NCBI RefSeq assembly: GCF_016801865.2
Contig: NC_068939.1
Location: 178,962,792-179,026,791, forward strand
DNA from: Culex pipiens pallens
Lineage: Eukaryota; Arthropoda; Insecta; Diptera; Culicidae
Reading direction: 5' to 3'
DNA length: 64,000 nt
The position numbers were made by a program, and so were the translations under genes. Shown here one piece after another: positions 55,529 through 64,000 of the stretch. Every line of letters starts with the position of its first letter. The stretch's first letter is position 1. The notes under the pieces are model-generated. The model was given only the letters and a program-made list of their open reading frames with translations. It did not search any database and was not told where the DNA came from.

Positions 55529-57607
55529 ATGGAAGCAGTCACCGCGAAACGGAATGTGCTTTTCGAAAAAGTGAAGCGCGAGCTCGAAACCGCGAAACGC
55601 GTCAAGTCGCAGGAGCCCTCACTTTGCGAGGTTAGGGAGCGCCTGGAACGGCTCCAGCAGCTGGGTAACAACTTCTTCGACGTCCAGGACGAGATTGAAG
55701 ACTCAACCCCGAAGGCAACCCTGCAATCACTGATCTCGGTCTTCGACTACCGGAAGGAGTTCGAGGATCGCTACTACGAGGCGAAGTCGATTTACGTCGA
55801 ACTGGATGAAGGATCCGTTGCGAGCGATCTCACGGACGTTCAGCCGGCGAATAACATCCAATCTGCTCTGGCAGCGCTACTGCAAACACAAAGAGCGCTA
55901 CTATCGAACCAAGCGGCTCAAGCAGCCCAACTGAACCAGCTTCAGCAGGGCAGCCAACAGGCGGCAGGCCAACCCTATCCTGCACAACCCGACCCTTTCA
56001 TTGACGTGCGGCTTCCTCCAATCGAGATTCCTAAGTTCAGTGGCGACCGCAAAGCCTGGCGTTCCTTCAAGGATCTCTACGTCAGCACCATCCACAGCAA
56101 AGAGACGCTGCGGCCGTCGCAGAAGCTGAAATACCTGAAGTCGTTCCTCGAAGGCGATGCAAGCACCCACGTAAGTTCGTTCGACATCTCGGACGCCAAC
56201 TACCCGCTGGCGTGGGAAAAACTCCTCAAACGTTACGACCAGAAGAAGTACACCGTGTTTGCGCTGGTTAAGGAGTTCTTGGACCAGCCAATCGTGTCAG
56301 ACGCAAACTTCGCCGATCTTCAAAAGCTAGTCACTACGTTAGACGAGGTAATTCGACAGCTCGACACCCTTGGCGAGCAGTACCAGACACGAGACTCCTG
56401 GCTGATCCAGCTTCTTCTGGAGAAGATTGACGACGAGACACGAGCGCTCTGGGCGCAAAAGGTTGTCAACATGGATAACCCCACGTTCCCGGACTTCGTC
56501 AAGTTCCTGGAAGACAGATGCGATGCCCTCGAAACCTGCTCGTCATTCTCCCGGCAATGCACCGTAGATGGAGATGCAGCTAAGAAGAAGATGAGCAAGC
56601 AGCCTATCAAGCCCGCAGAGAAACCCATCCAGAGCTACGTCGTGACCCCACAACACTGCCTCAAGTGTTACAAAGCACACAATCTTTTCCAGTGCTGCGA
56701 ATTCAAGGCGATCAGCGTCGCCGACCGACTGGAGTTAGTGCAGAAATCCAAACTGTGCTTAAACTGCTTGAAGCCATCGCACACGGTGAGATCATGTTCC
56801 TCGAAGCAATTCTGCAAAATTGATGGATGCAGACAGCGTCATCACACACTTCTCTGTCAACACGACGACAGCCCGGTAGCTACCGCAGCACTTCAAATTC
56901 AACGGCAGTCGACGATTCCGGTCCAGCAACCGGTCACGGAGACTCAACCACCGGAGGATTCGAGTTTGAAGTCTGATGCCACTGGTGGTCCACCCGCCAA
57001 GACCACGGTTCTTCCTACTGCCCTCATCAAGCTTCGAGGTAAGCATGGCAAATTCCACACGGCCAGAGCAATGATCGACTCGTGCTCCGGTGCATCGCTG
57101 ATCAGCGAAGCCTGTTTGGCGCGCCTCGGGATCAACCGGAGCAACACTCGATTCCCGGTCACCGGAGTGGCTGGAACGCAAGCTGGAACTACGCGAGGAA
57201 CGACGCAGTTGGAGATCGCGTCCCGTTTCAACAACGATGTAATTCTGAAGACGCAAGCGCACGTGCTCGAAGTGCTGGCACCCCCTACACCGTGCCGAAG
57301 CGTTAACTTCAAGCAGACGAAACTACTAGAAGGACTTCCGCTGGCCGATCCCGGTTTCAACCAAGCAGGACAAGTGGACGTCATCCTTGGTGTCGAATTA
57401 TTCTTGCCGATGCTTCAAGCTGGACAGATCGTAGACGGGGATGGCTTGCCTGTTGCACAGAAGTCGTCGCTCGGCTGGCTCGTGGCTGGCAAGCTCGAAG
57501 AAGAATCAATGCTGCAAACTCAACTAACGTCCCTCTTCGTGCAGCTGGATGTCAACGTCGAACCTCAGGGTGGAACTCAAAGTTCCGGAACACTGTCAAC
57601 GAATTGA
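55529..57607 (+). CDS. BEL/Pao Gag-protease polyprotein (692 aa), pol deleted
   Basis: The first part of a BEL/Pao polyprotein. An N-terminal coiled-coil region spans about 1-110 and a Gln-rich linker about 115-150. The Pao-type Gag domain (DUF1759 type) starts around IEIPKFSGDRKAWRSFKD (about 162) and runs to about 320. Cys/His clusters CLKCYKAHNLFQCC and CLNCLKPSHTVRSC lie at about 380-450. A retropepsin-like domain carries MIDSCSGASLIS (about 513) and ILGVELFLPML (about 620). The frame stops at 57607 soon after the protease, 26 nt before the 3' LTR. Reverse transcriptase, RNase H and integrase are missing, so the copy is non-autonomous. The start is the first ATG after the primer region. 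Confidence 0.93.
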   Translation: MEAVTAKRNVLFEKVKRELETAKRVKSQEPSLCEVRERLERLQQLGNNFFDVQDEIEDSTPKATLQSLISVFDYRKEFEDRYYEAKSIYVELDEGSVASDLTDVQPANNIQSALAALLQTQRALLSNQAAQAAQLNQLQQGSQQAAGQPYPAQPDPFIDVRLPPIEIPKFSGDRKAWRSFKDLYVSTIHSKETLRPSQKLKYLKSFLEGDASTHVSSFDISDANYPLAWEKLLKRYDQKKYTVFALVKEFLDQPIVSDANFADLQKLVTTLDEVIRQLDTLGEQYQTRDSWLIQLLLEKIDDETRALWAQKVVNMDNPTFPDFVKFLEDRCDALETCSSFSRQCTVDGDAAKKKMSKQPIKPAEKPIQSYVVTPQHCLKCYKAHNLFQCCEFKAISVADRLELVQKSKLCLNCLKPSHTVRSCSSKQFCKIDGCRQRHHTLLCQHDDSPVATAALQIQRQSTIPVQQPVTETQPPEDSSLKSDATGGPPAKTTVLPTALIKLRGKHGKFHTARAMIDSCSGASLISEACLARLGINRSNTRFPVTGVAGTQAGTTRGTTQLEIASRFNNDVILKTQAHVLEVLAPPTPCRSVNFKQTKLLEGLPLADPGFNQAGQVDVILGVELFLPMLQAGQIVDGDGLPVAQKSSLGWLVAGKLEEESMLQTQLTSLFVQLDVNVEPQGGTQSSGTLSTN

Positions 57608-57632
57608 GGCTACTGCCTCAAGGTGGGGAGGA

Positions 57633-57773
57633 TGTTTGGGTGGAACCACACCACCGTGTTGAGCGTGCAAAACAACCACAACAAACTGTCAGTTTACCAC
57701 CATAACGAATAAAGGAAAACAACGTTTAGAGTTCGCCACGCGTTTAATTCCGTTTCCGACCAAAATCCGAACA
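57633..57773 (+). repeat. 3' LTR of the BEL/Pao element (141 bp)
   Basis: Starts TGTTTGGG after the purine tract GGTGGGGAGGA and ends CCGAACA. The duplicated target ACCGT follows at 57774-57778. The element as a whole spans 55326-57773. Confidence 0.93.
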
Positions 57774-57778
57774 ACCGT

Positions 57779-58610
57779 ATTTTTTCGAAAATACTAAAAT
57801 TCGCTTTGTTTAATACCCATATACTGCCCATGTTCGCATAAATGTCCCATATGCAAAAACAGCAAGCTGAGAAAAACGCATTTGAAGTTTGTCCCATACA
57901 TAAGGCTACGTGTTAAGTTTTCGCGAAAAAACTTGATTTCCTCCTGATTTCTTGAACAAAGTACTGGATGTTATAGGCTCTTTCGAAAGAACACATAATT
58001 TTGAACCAAACTGCATCAATAACTCGAAATCGATGAAAATGCATATGGGACATTTATGCGATCAGGGGCAGTATAGCATAATTAAAAAAAAAATATTTTC
58101 AAAAAAAAAAAACTCTGATAAATTGAAAAGCAAACTAAATTTAATTTTAATTTTACCCATATTGCAAATTTTGTAAATTTGAGAGTGTTTTCGAAAAATA
58201 CGGTATTTTGTAAAAATTTTAGTACTTCCAAAAAAAAAATAAAGTGAAAAAACATACTAAATTTCGCTTAGTTTGTTACCCATATCGCATATTTAAAAAA
58301 ATTGAGTATTTTCAAAAAATACGGTAATTTGTGAAAATTTTAGTATTTAAAAAAACTAATAAATTTAAAAAGCATACGGAAATTTCAATCGTTCCAAATT
58401 TCAGTATTTTCGAAAAAATACGATATTTTGAAATATTTCGAATTTCTAGTATTTACAAAAAAAAAAAAAAAAAAAAACTCTGATAAAGTAAAATATGCAA
58501 AGAAAATTTCGCTTCGTTTGATAACAATATTGTAAATTATAAAAAATTTAGTATTTTCGAAAAAAAACGTTATTTTGTGAACAATTATTCGCAATTCGCA
58601 ATTTTCAGTG
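57779..58610. repeat. Degenerate ~130-bp tandem repeat, array 2
   Basis: Same blocks as 41170-42100 (TATTTTCGAAAA.TACGGTA, TTTGTGAAAATTTTAGTATT, TTCGCTT.GTTTGATACC). It is interrupted by the MITE at 57824-58071; the BEL element sits in the same array on its left side. Confidence 0.65.
57824..58071 (+). mobile_element. 248-bp MITE, CTGCCC ends, copy 2
   Basis: CTGCCCATGTTCGCATAAAT at the left is mirrored by ATTTATGCGATCAGGGGCAG at the right. TATA stands on both sides, consistent with a TA target. Relative of 52402-52647. Confidence 0.78.
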
Positions 58611-60130
58611 TAAGAATGGGCCTTGACCGATCTTATGCACTAGGTTCCCGACGAACACGCACTGCCCTTACACCTACATCTCACCCTTGCTCTGAGTCAG
58701 TACGAGCAACACGCTAGAACACGCTTTGAGTGTTCGTGCCAGGCATGCACACCTTCTTTTCCGGTTACGCATTTTAACTCGGTCGGGGGTGGTACATTAC
58801 GTAGGGTTTGATGTAAGTATAAGCGCCTAACCATCTATAGTGTGCCTATCAACTTTCATTAAAGCAAAAACTGTTTTATTTTTAGTTTGAATTCAAAAAT
58901 TAGTTGTTTTTTACTGTGTATTGTTTTCTCCTGAAATCTTTCCTAGTGTTGAGTCGTGTTTATATGTTGCTATTTCTTTTGTCGCGGTGTTTTGTTACAA
59001 TTTTTGATCCTAAGCATGTTATAAAAGTTTACCAAAAGTACAATAGTAATATTTGTGTTAATCCTTTAACCATTCCATAAATTGAGTAAGGGCTCAAACC
59101 TCACTTGTTTGAAAAAAAGGGTGAAGATTAAAAACAATAGACAGTAAAAGAGAATTTATTTTATAAAAATCAAGTATCAATATCTTAAAAGAATGATGAG
59201 CGTATTTTAAAGAACAAAAATGAGAAGCTAGATGTATTAGATGTAAAATTAGACAATAGTTCATAAATAGAGATACAAAGCAAGCTTAGATTATAGTAAT
59301 GATAATTTATAGGACAGATAAAGAATTATTCAAATAAATAAATTCGCAATAAAATCAAAAAAGATTAGGCAAATGATAAATAGACTTGATATTACTAGTA
59401 CATTAAGGAAAAGTATATTTTTAAGGAAAAAACAAAGTTTGTTACAGCAGTATCAATTGGTAAAAAAGAGTGGAAAAGCTTTGAGAGATAAGAGAATCAA
59501 TAGTTAGTAAAATCAAAATCATATGATGGATATTAAATAGAAGAATCAGTGAAGAATTGAGCATCAGTAGAGCAAAATAAAAACAAAAAAGGGAGATAGG
59601 TGGTAGCTGAGAAAGATGAGAAGAGAAACCCCGTTGTGCGATGTTTCAGGTACATCCACAGCAGTTGACTCAACATACTGCGAATCAAAACAATACCATC
59701 TACAATCACAAATTACTTCCCTTTCCCACATTGTCGCGCCCCTTTCTTTCAGCCGTCTCGACTCTGACCCGCGGTGGTCAAAGAATTACGATCCGTTTCC
59801 ACAGGCCACCAGCTAGGTCATCATGAAAACCAAGCCAACGTGGAGGTAAGAAAATAGGACACTCGCAAGGAACCAGAGCTATACTGTTCTGATCAAGATA
59901 ATTCGGATGACCTAACAGAACTACGGATGTAGTTAGTTGCGCTCCTTCCAGCACCTGGAATGTCAACCAAAGAGCACGCAACAAGATCAGTGCCATTGCA
60001 TGGTCTTAAGTATCAATCCTTGGCCTGCAAGAATATCGCCGATAGAATTATCGAAATAACGATAACGAAAACCATTATCGTTATCGTCAGACGATAATAT
60101 TATCGACGATAATTTTATCGATTAAAAACC
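58611..60130. other. Unassigned intergenic DNA, possibly retroposon remnants
   Basis: 58620-58850 is GC-balanced and ends abruptly in AT-rich DNA. 59640-60020 is again GC-balanced without a long frame. 60040-60125 is a run of TATCG/CGATAA variants, which resembles the simple-repeat tail of some LINEs. No protein remnant could be read. Confidence 0.3.
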
Positions 60131-60157
60131 TTGGTATTTACAATTATCTTTTGTTGT

Positions 60158-60244
60158 GCCCCCCTCTGGACCTATCAGTGATTGTCCACGCTCCATACAA
60201 AAAAGATTTATTTTGTATGGAAATTGTCCAGGAGGGGGTCTGAG
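60158..60244. repeat. Short inverted-repeat element
   Basis: CCCCCCTCTGGAC and TTGTCCACGCTCCATACAAA at the left pair imperfectly with TTTGTATGGAAATTGTCCAG and GAGGGGGTC at the right. Confidence 0.55.
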
Positions 60245-60334
60245 ATTTAAAAAAAATCCACGTGGTTTATGGATGGTCCCATGGTTGATTGCCTTAAAAA
60301 TAACTGAATGCATTTTTTCAATATTTCATTACCG

Positions 60335-60494
60335 CCATCATTGATTTAAAAAATATAAATGACTTGAGAGTAGTTTAGGGGTCATACTTAAGCTAAACTA
60401 TCAAAAATAAAAAATAAGACAAAGAAGAATAACCGTGATTCGATTATCCGAAGCGAAATTTTTCCGAGGCCTAAGAATAATCGAATCTGGGCTG
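60335..60494. mobile_element. CGATTATCCGAAG-family MITE, partial
   Basis: Carries CGTGATTCGATTATCCGAAG and ends AATCTGGGCTG before TA; it is collinear with 45100-45271. Confidence 0.6.
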
Positions 60495-61180
60495 TATCGA
60501 CAAATTACGAGTTACCGTTGACATCGAGTTTCGATTGATGGCCTATCTACAATCACTTAGCTTAGAAAATTTCACTTAGCTTAGGAATTTGAATCAATGG
60601 AAATGAAGCCGAGCTTCTACAATGGAAAAGTAATCAAATTAGAAACTGACGTATGGTTTGAAAAATTTCAAAATCTACGGTAAGTTGACGTTTCAATATC
60701 AAAGGTAAACAAACAACTGCATAGCAACGTATATCAGCCCAGCAAAATTTCTAAGTTGATTGTGGATGACGGCCGTAAGTTTTTTTAAGAATTCATTATT
60801 TTTAAAATTTGGATAGGCCATGTTCATATTTCTAGTCTTTTTAGCTTAGATTTTAAAATTTAAGCCAATGCAATTTTTTTTCTAGTTTTTTTTTCATTTT
60901 TGAAAATTTAGATTTTGTTTTCTTAAAATCAGAATCTTTGTTTTTTTTTAAATTTTTTTAAATTTGACTGCTTATGAATTGTGCTAGTTAACGATTTTTT
61001 GCGCGCTTTAATCGGCACCGAAGGAGTGATAATACTGAAAATCAGTTTTCTTGAATTCTAATTAAAAAATAACAAGGGACAATTATGCGTAAAACTGCAG
61101 TGTAAAATTTTGGCTAAAAGCGTGACGGGGTTGATGCAAATTAAAAAAAAATAAGATTTTTTTTTTTACAATCAATTTAA

Positions 61181-61186
61181 TTTATT
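61181..61186 (-). terminator. Polyadenylation signal of the GMC oxidoreductase gene
   Basis: TTTATT on +, hence AATAAA on the minus strand, 53 nt beyond the stop codon at 61239-61241. Confidence 0.6.
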
Positions 61187-61238
61187 TAAAAAAGGACACA
61201 TCGAATAAATACAAAAAATCACACATTGTCCGGCCATT

Positions 61239-63386
61239 TCAACCGCCGCTATTATCTCTCACGATTATGTCGCTCGCCTTCTCGGCAACGGCAATAATAA
61301 CGGAATTTGGTGTTCCGGAAACCGGCGCAGGAAACACGCTGGCGTCCACGACTCGTAATCCTCGTACACCGTTGACCCTGCAAAAGTGGTTCAAATTCAA
61401 CATTTTAATCTTCTCATTCTTGCCGAGTTACACTTACCTCAACTGACTGTCCACGACTCCCCCCCTTCCCATGGCGGCCGTCCCCCCCGGATGGTGCCCG
61501 GTCAGTGCCGAAACACGCAGGATGCACTCCAGGTACCGATCGCTGGGTCGATTCGTCCGGAAGTCCTCCTCGAAGGGACCAAAGTTAGCGCAGCTGCGCA
61601 CCCGCGGCCAATGGATGGTGGCGTTCATCCTGCGGAACGGTTCGGTGGCGGCGGTTTTCGCCGCCAGTCGGATGGCTTCGGTCATGCAGTCGATGTCGGC
61701 TGGATGCTTGAGGTAGTTGGGGTTGATGAACGGTTTGGAGTGGGCGTTGCGATCGCGTAGGTAGATCGCTCCGCGACTTTTCGGCTGGTGGCAGGTGCTG
61801 AGGAAGAGGAATCCTTCTTGGGTGGTGTTGCGGTGGAGGGGAAAGAAGTTTTGGAAGGAGTCCTGCTTCATGTTGGAGACGTGGCGGAGGGCCTGCTCGT
61901 CGACGGTGCCCATGCCGAACAGGATGACGCCGAAATTTGCGTTTCGTGGGCTTCCGATGCCGGCGACGGCCGTGCTGGAGAAGACGCCCGTTCCGTGCTT
62001 GAGGTAGTTATAAATGCTGTGCAGGTTGGCGATCTTGTTGAGGGTGACACTGGCGGTCGTATTGATTGAAACGTAAAGGGGGAGGTTTAGGTGATCGAAA
62101 AGGTTCTGTCCGACCTGGGGTGCGTCGTGAACTAACGGAACATTGTGCCGTTTGAGCTCGGCAGCTGGGCCAACGCCAGACACTTTAAGCAGTTGTGGAG
62201 TCTGAAACGCACCGGCACTCAGGATGACCTCTCTGAGTGCGTTAATTACGATTGAGGTGCCATCAACCGAATCTGCTACGGCCACTCCAACGGCACGTTT
62301 CGCCTCGTCGAAAATAACCCGTTGCACGACGGAGTTGGTTAGAATGTGAAGATTGGCGCGACCAAACGCTGGCCGAAGATACTCGTGATAGCTGCTCCAG
62401 CGGATTCCGTTGCGGATGGTGTAACGAGCGGGGTTGAAGTTGTGGCCAGCCAAGCCCAACTCGGCACCGGCGTCGGTGAATGCTTTCGAAAGAACGTTTT
62501 CCGTGGTTGTGACAAATAGCTTTGGGGAGTGTTTTTGAGGAGGAGATGACGGCGCAGATGATGGACAAAAGTTGAACAGTTGAGACTTTGAACCAGTTGG
62601 CAGCATGGACGGGTATTGGTTTTGCTGTTGAATGAAAAAGATAAAATTTCAAATTTGGTTGATCCATTGTAAAGTCTCACCAACGCACCTCAAAAATTTC
62701 ATCATCCCTCAGCTCGGTAGGACACGCTTCACCCTCGTTCCGCTCACGCTCAATACCGTCCAGATATGGCTTCATCGCTTCATAGCCCCAACCGTCCGCG
62801 CCCAGCCGTTCCCACCGCTCAAAGTCCTCGCCCGTTCCGGTAAAGTGCAGCATGTAGTTAATCTGGCCGGAGCCGCCCAAACCACGGCCACGCGGAAGAA
62901 ATTGTTGCTGCAAAAACAAGCGAGACAGTCACGTGCCGCGACGAAAGTCGCAAGAAAACAACTCACGTTATTGATGAGTCCTCGTGAGGAGTATTTTTGC
63001 GGGGTTGTCCGAAAGGCCCAATCGTAGCTGGTTTGCTGGAGCGTTGTGGCGAGCAGCGGCACGACGGAAGCGGCCCCGAACACGTCTCCGGCTTCGATGA
63101 GCAGCACGGACACGTTGGCGTTGGCCGAGAGGCGGTTCGCTAGGACGCTACCGGCGGTCCCGGCGCCCACTGAAAGGTTGTGTATTCATTTTATAATTAC
63201 TTATACTTACAGAAACTTGGTCTTACCTATGATAAAGTCATAACTCGCATTCCGGATCGATTCCGCTCGTTCCACCCGGTTTGGAATGAACTCGTGGCCG
63301 AGCCAAATCCAACAAACGGATAAACTTAGCACAGACATTGCCAGCAAAGTTGCTGTTGTTAACGCACAAGTTTTGAACAGTCCCAT
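61239..63386 (-). CDS. GMC-family FAD oxidoreductase (glucose dehydrogenase-like, 635 aa)
   Basis: GMC enzymes oxidise alcohols or sugars using FAD. Minus-strand exons: 63386-63227, 63169-62967, 62907-62689, 62624-61438, 61377-61239; all GT/AG, phases agree, 636 codons with stop, the usual insect length. Residues 1-30 form a signal peptide or anchor, suggesting secretion or membrane attachment. The FAD-binding motif YDFIIVGAGTAGSVLANRL is at 49-67, with the acidic residue in LLIEAG (E79). GMC signature 1 is GRGLGGSGQINYM (128-140) and signature 2 GAFQTPQLLKVSGVGP (332-347). GHHPGGTAAMG holds the likely catalytic His (about 572), and VSGTPNSVIIAVAEKASD (from 609) the partner Asn (614). Insects have many paralogues, so the substrate cannot be assigned. 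It could be called Gld-like, but orthology is unproven. Confidence 0.95.
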
Positions 63387-63745
63387 TTTGATACTGATTG
63401 GAATAGTTCTCCTGAAACGAACTGTTCGTCACGGCTTCGCGAATAGAACTGAACGACCTGGTAGCTATAGCAGTTCTAATCCCATTAGGAACTTAGTCTG
63501 ACGCTAAAGTTAAAACAATCGATTTTCGTTCTATAGTCGATTCACACTACGTGTGAAAGACATAACAACAAATGGCTTTCTTTCTTATGGTAAACAATTG
63601 GCCCAGCATTCCAACCATTGTCGTAATATGCTTCTATTTTTATATGCAACATTTGTAGACGGCATCAGCCCACAAGAACAAAATAAAAGTGAGAGTGTTT
63701 GCTTACCGTGTTCGACCCTTAACATTAAACCGCCGCCCAAGACGC
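63387..63745. other. Intergenic DNA between two minus-strand genes
   Basis: This would hold the GMC promoter and the 3' end of the right-edge gene. I recognise no specific motif or repeat. Confidence 0.4.
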
Positions 63746-64000
63746 TCAAGCCTTCATCATCTCGGCATCGTCGTCCTCGAGCAGCCCGCCGGATTCCTCC
63801 AGCTGCTTCTCGAGCTGGCGCGCATCCACGTACTCGATCTGTTCCTCGTCCTCCTCCTCCTCGCCCTCCACGTCCATCAGCAGCGCCGACTGTTGGGCCT
63901 CCTCCTTGGCGCGTCGTTCCCGCAGACCGATGGCCGGCGACCGGATCAGCGAAATGTTCTTCTGCACGTCCACGATGTCGTTGTGGATCTCGTGGTCGCG
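63746..64000 (-). CDS. C-terminal end of an unrecognised acidic protein (partial)
   Basis: An open frame enters from the right edge and ends at 63746, giving 84 residues. It reads RDHEIHNDIVDVQKNISLIR, then SPAIGLRERRAKEEAQQSAL, a run of glutamate and aspartate (VEGEEEEDEEQIEYVD), and finishes LLEDDDAEMMKA. The steady GC-rich codon use and the helical, charged sequence argue for a real exon. No domain or family was recognised, and the acceptor or start lies outside the window. Confidence 0.75.
   Translation of the reverse strand, partial: RDHEIHNDIVDVQKNISLIRSPAIGLRERRAKEEAQQSALLMDVEGEEEEDEEQIEYVDARQLEKQLEESGGLLEDDDAEMMKA

Overview
The window looks like a chromosomal segment of a culicine mosquito, most likely Culex or a close relative. 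The evidence is an insect-type gene set with short phase-consistent introns, and AT-rich intergenic DNA packed with small inverted-repeat DNA elements, copia and BEL/Pao LTR elements and tRNA-derived repeats. The species call is an inference from style and content, not from a database match.

Six complete protein-coding genes and one tRNA gene can be built. From left to right they are: Axin (Axn, + strand, nine coding exons, 2157-15804, 771 aa, with RGS and DIX domains); RpL32 (+, 36895-37452); tRNA-Ser(AGA) (-, 42592-42673); the RNA polymerase II subunit Rpb7 (-, 42886-43527, first coding exon only 12 nt); RpS23 (+, 46656-47087); RAMP4/SERP (+, 53751-53945); and a five-exon GMC oxidoreductase (-, 61239-63386, 635 aa). 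The 3' end of an unrecognised acidic protein runs off the right edge (-, 63746-64000). The three housekeeping loci around the ribosomal protein genes are unrelated in function; I see no operon-like logic, as expected in an insect.

The rest is dominated by mobile DNA, much of it nested. Axin intron 1 (5.6 kb) holds a 1.1-kb element with perfect 33-bp inverted ends and two smaller elements inside it, plus a 218-bp hairpin. Axin intron 8 (4.9 kb) holds three blocks of a 9-bp satellite and an 8-bp satellite. From 17.2 to 29.1 kb lies a stack of insertions: a 577-bp element split by a 3.57-kb element that itself carries an 8-bp satellite and a 1.38-kb palindrome; then a second TTAA-flanked palindrome; then a possible 6.2-kb relative containing a 2.6-kb ORF-less retroposon with a 21-bp target duplication.

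A copia element with an uninterrupted 1378-residue polyprotein occupies 29.9-36.0 kb. Its 3' LTR is split by a 1.67-kb inverted-repeat element. A BEL/Pao element at 55.3-57.8 kb has perfect target duplications but keeps only gag and protease. A solo LTR (42114-42341), a poly(A) retroposon (38823-39822) and a tRNA-derived SINE fill other gaps. I did not find a convincing new multi-gene biological system. The most informative material is the nested element stratigraphy, the palindromic TTAA elements and the unusual copia LTR/primer site.
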